NCBI RefSeq assembly: GCF_905220975.1 | Contig: NZ_CAJNBK010000023.1 | Location: 39,471-103,470, forward strand | Reading direction: 5' to 3' | Length of the DNA stretch: 64,000 nt | Source: Paraburkholderia haematera | Lineage (GTDB): Bacteria; Pseudomonadota; Gammaproteobacteria; Burkholderiales; Burkholderiaceae | In this document: positions 61,950 through 64,000 of the stretch, piece after piece | Layout: the number at the start of each line of letters is the position of its first letter | Numbering within the stretch: the stretch's first letter is position 1 | Position numbers and translations under genes: made by a program | Notes under the pieces: model-generated | The model's input: the letters and a program-made list of their open reading frames with translations, nothing else | What the model was told of the DNA's origin: nothing | The model's database searches: none

Positions 61950-63233
61950 ATGAAGAATGCTGAACTGAAGAGCCGCAAAGACGCTGCCACGCCGCGCGGC
62001 GTTGGGGTGATGTGCGATTTCTACGCCGAGCGCGCGGAGAACGCCGAGTTGTGGGACGTTGAAGGCCGCCGTTTCATCGATTTCGCCGCGGGTATCGCCG
62101 TGTGCAACACGGGCCACCGTCATCCGAAGATTCTGGCGGCGATCCGCGACCAGCTCGATCATTTCACGCACACCGCGTATCAGATCGTGCCGTACGCGTC
62201 GTACGTCGAACTGGCTGAAAAGATCAACGCGCGTGCGCCGGGCGACTATCCGAAGAAGACCGCTTTCTTCACGACTGGCGCCGAAGCCGTTGAAAACGCG
62301 ATCAAGATTGCGCGTGCCGCGACCGGCCGTCCGGGCGTGATTGCGTTCACTGGCGGCTTTCATGGCCGCACGATGATGGGCATGGCGCTGACCGGCAAGG
62401 TTGCGCCGTACAAGATCGGCTTTGGCCCGTTCCCGGCGGACGTGTTCCACGCTCCGTTCCCGAATCCGCTGCATGGCGTGACGACGGCTGATTCGCTGAA
62501 GGCGATCGAGTTTCTGTTCAAGGCCGACATTGATCCGAAGCGCGTCGCGGCGATTATTTTCGAACCGGTTCAGGGCGAAGGCGGTTTCTATCCGGCGCCG
62601 GCCGAGTTCGTGCGCGCCTTGCGCAAGCTGTGCAACGAGCATGGCATTTTGCTGATTGCCGATGAAGTGCAGACGGGTTTTGCCCGTACTGGCAAGTTGT
62701 TTGCCATGCATCACTATGACGTGGTGCCTGATCTGATGACGATGGCCAAGAGCCTGGCGGGCGGCATGCCGTTGTCGGGTGTGGTCGGGCGTGCTGATTT
62801 GATGGATGCGGCTGCGCCTGGCGGTTTGGGCGGCACTTATGCGGGTAACCCGCTGGCGGTTGCGTCCGCACATGCCGTGCTCGATATCATCGATGAAGAG
62901 AAGCTCTGCGAGCGGGCTACTGTTTTGGGCGATCGTGTTAAGGCGAAGCTGATCGCGCTTCAGAGCGACGTGCCGCAGATTGCCGATGTGCGTGGGCCGG
63001 GTGGGATGGTGGCTGTTGAGTTCTGCAAGGCGGGTGGGACGGAGCCGGATGCTGACTTCACCAAGCGGGTGCAGGCTCGGGCGCTTGAGCGCGGGTTGTT
63101 GTTGCTGGTTTGTGGTGTTTATTCGAACGTGGTTCGGTTTCTTTTTCCTCTTACGATTCAGGATTCTGTTTTTGATGAGGCGATGGGGATTTTGGAAGCT
63201 GTGCTTAAGGAAAGTGTTGCTGTAGCTGTTTGA
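61950..63233 (+). CDS. gabT: 4-aminobutyrate aminotransferase (GABA transaminase)
   Basis: A 427-residue class III aminotransferase. Substrate and PLP blocks: GIAVCNTGHRHPKILAAI, FTGGFHGRTMMGMALTGK, EPVQGEGGFYPAPAEF, LLIADEVQTGFARTGKLFAMHHYDVVPDLMTMAKSLAGGMPLSGVVG (PLP Lys in MAKSLAGG). It converts GABA and 2-oxoglutarate to succinate semialdehyde and glutamate. gabD is not in the window. The last third of the gene shifts to G- and T-ending codons, and its TGA lies 1-2 bp from repeat element B. Confidence 0.95.
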   Translation: MKNAELKSRKDAATPRGVGVMCDFYAERAENAELWDVEGRRFIDFAAGIAVCNTGHRHPKILAAIRDQLDHFTHTAYQIVPYASYVELAEKINARAPGDYPKKTAFFTTGAEAVENAIKIARAATGRPGVIAFTGGFHGRTMMGMALTGKVAPYKIGFGPFPADVFHAPFPNPLHGVTTADSLKAIEFLFKADIDPKRVAAIIFEPVQGEGGFYPAPAEFVRALRKLCNEHGILLIADEVQTGFARTGKLFAMHHYDVVPDLMTMAKSLAGGMPLSGVVGRADLMDAAAPGGLGGTYAGNPLAVASAHAVLDIIDEEKLCERATVLGDRVKAKLIALQSDVPQIADVRGPGGMVAVEFCKAGGTEPDADFTKRVQARALERGLLLLVCGVYSNVVRFLFPLTIQDSVFDEAMGILEAVLKESVAVAV

Positions 63234-63234
63234 T

Positions 63235-63922
63235 TGTTTTTTTTGGCTTGCGCGGCGGGTGGTTGTATGCCTGCGGTGTTGGCCTTTCCTTGTTTTCTTA
63301 GCGGTCTATTAGCGTCGCCCCTGTGCGGGGCGGCACCTACTTTTCTTTGCCTGCCGCAAAGAAAAGTAGGCAAAAGAAAGCGGCTCACACCGCTAACTAT
63401 TAAGCGGGTCCCCTGGCTTGGAGGAGGCAGTGGTGCATCTGGAATCCGTGCCCTCGCACATTCTGCGTTGGTGACAAGGGAGTCATCAGCTCCCACTCCG
63501 CACTGCGTGCGTCGCGGACGGGTCTACCCGGGAAACCAGGGGCTTCGTTCGTGTGCGGTGGGGGCCATCGGCTTCGCCTCGGCGTTGCGCCCGTGCACTT
63601 ACGAGTGCCCCCACTTCGAATGAAATGTCGGGTGGTTGCGGTTGCGGTTGCGGTTGCGGTTGCGGTTGCGGTTGCGGTTGCGGTTGCGGTTGCGGTTGCG
63701 GTGCAATGATGGGCTAGGGTGCCGAGCAAAACGCGAGAGCCAGAACACGGTGGTTGGTTTTGTAAAGTGCGCTTCGGCGCGCGCAGCGCCGCCGGAGGAA
63801 TGACGGCCTTGTCACTCACGCCGAATGTGCGAGGGCACCGATTCCAGATGCACCACTACCTCCTCCAAGCCAGGGGACCCGCTTAAGAACTGGCGGTGTG
63901 AGCCGCTTTCTTTTGCCTACTT
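63235..63922. mobile_element. Palindromic repeat element, copy B (inverted relative to A, right end interrupted)
   Basis: Copy B matches element A read in the opposite orientation: the same arm blocks, hairpin (63336-63370) and core. The left end begins directly after the gabT stop. The right arm matches up to 63922, inside the second hairpin, where it gives way to unrelated sequence. A GGTTGC tract in its core is expanded to 11 units, against 2 in copy A. No complete gene is supported inside. Confidence 0.75.
63634..63699 (+). repeat. Hexanucleotide microsatellite (GGTTGC)x11 in element B
   Basis: Eleven perfect GGTTGC units. Element A carries only two units at the equivalent place (read as CCGCAACCGCAACC). 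This is a slippage-prone tract that should vary between strains. Confidence 0.95.
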
Positions 63923-64000
63923 GTATATTCCCTCCTGTGGCGTCGACCCGATCAGTTGTCGCCACATGGACAGTCAGCTCGTCTGCCTAGAGTGCCTCGA
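63923..64000. other. Unrelated sequence joining element B at the right edge
   Basis: The 78 bp from 63923 have no match to element A. They contain GTGGCG and CGCCAC as short inverted arms. This could be the end of an insertion sequence or the limit of a deletion, but no transposase is visible before the window ends. Confidence 0.35.

Noticed and set aside
63400..63819. Open frame with an (Ala-Thr)n run inside repeat element B
   Set aside because: The run is simply the GGTTGC microsatellite read on the reverse strand. The equivalent frame in copy A is different, so coding is not supported.

Overview
The window is high-GC DNA with a gene content typical of Burkholderia sensu lato, most likely Paraburkholderia. 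The pointers are a LysR-llpE-RND efflux locus in the CeoR/LlpE/CeoAB-OpcM (BpeT/BpeEF-OprC) order, a DUF4148 exported protein, a fused QuiC-type dehydroshikimate dehydratase, a 1.6-kb-residue NAD-glutamate dehydrogenase, and a repeated palindromic intergenic element. No rRNA, tRNA, CRISPR array or complete insertion sequence was recognised. The assignment is by gene content and style only.

Layout. 1-3.0 kb: 3' end of a DHDPS-family gene, an ECF sigma/anti-sigma pair and a DadA/PuuB-like FAD oxidoreductase. 3.0-8.8 kb: a quinate/shikimate catabolic locus (TetR regulator, MFS importer, shikimate dehydrogenase, type II dehydroquinase, divergent quiC), with two similar operator-like sites in the divergent promoter. 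9-10.1 kb: small proteins (lipoprotein, wHTH-like, GIY-YIG-like). 10.1-16.1 kb: a hydroxyproline catabolic locus (PAS-AraC regulator, three-subunit D-hydroxyproline dehydrogenase, 4-hydroxyproline epimerase, divergent DHDPS-like deaminase), with a 17-bp motif repeated around the divergent promoter. 16.1-22.7 kb: atypical response regulator, two MFS transporters, DoxX, FucU and small hypotheticals. 23.0-25.3 kb: a RelE/HigB-type toxin-antitoxin pair, an MmyB-type XRE regulator with a perfect palindrome upstream, and a GNAT acetyltransferase. 25.3-27.1 kb: an isolated flhDC with a long AT-rich leader. 27.1-34.1 kb: mntH and a sulfur-acquisition cluster (SfnB, MetNI-like ABC transporter, flavin monooxygenase, MetQ-like binding protein). 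34.4-36.1 kb: hipBA. 36.1-44.3 kb: the RND efflux operon and its LysR regulator. 44.5-48.0 kb: DUF4148 protein, repeat element copy A, a NUP-family protein and a CDF transporter. 48.1-55.0 kb: gdhB, an alpha/beta hydrolase and an M14-like peptidase. 55.0-59.2 kb: a Pho-box-preceded phnCDE importer and an EamA permease. 59.2-60.3 kb: an HTH/PIN toxin-antitoxin pair. 60.3-64.0 kb: gabR/gabT and repeat element copy B, cut short at the right edge by unrelated sequence.

How it fits together. Most of the window is metabolic: dedicated import and degradation modules (quinate/shikimate, hydroxyproline, organosulfur, phosphonate, GABA), each with its own regulator, feeding central carbon and nitrogen flow. 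gdhB and gabT handle glutamate and GABA. Three toxin-antitoxin pairs, two copies of a palindromic element and an orphan flhDC are the accessory component. The least explained items are the palindromic element, which abuts the stop codon of a flanking gene in both copies; an LlpE hydrolase with Asp in place of the catalytic Ser; and the repeated motif of the hydroxyproline promoter.
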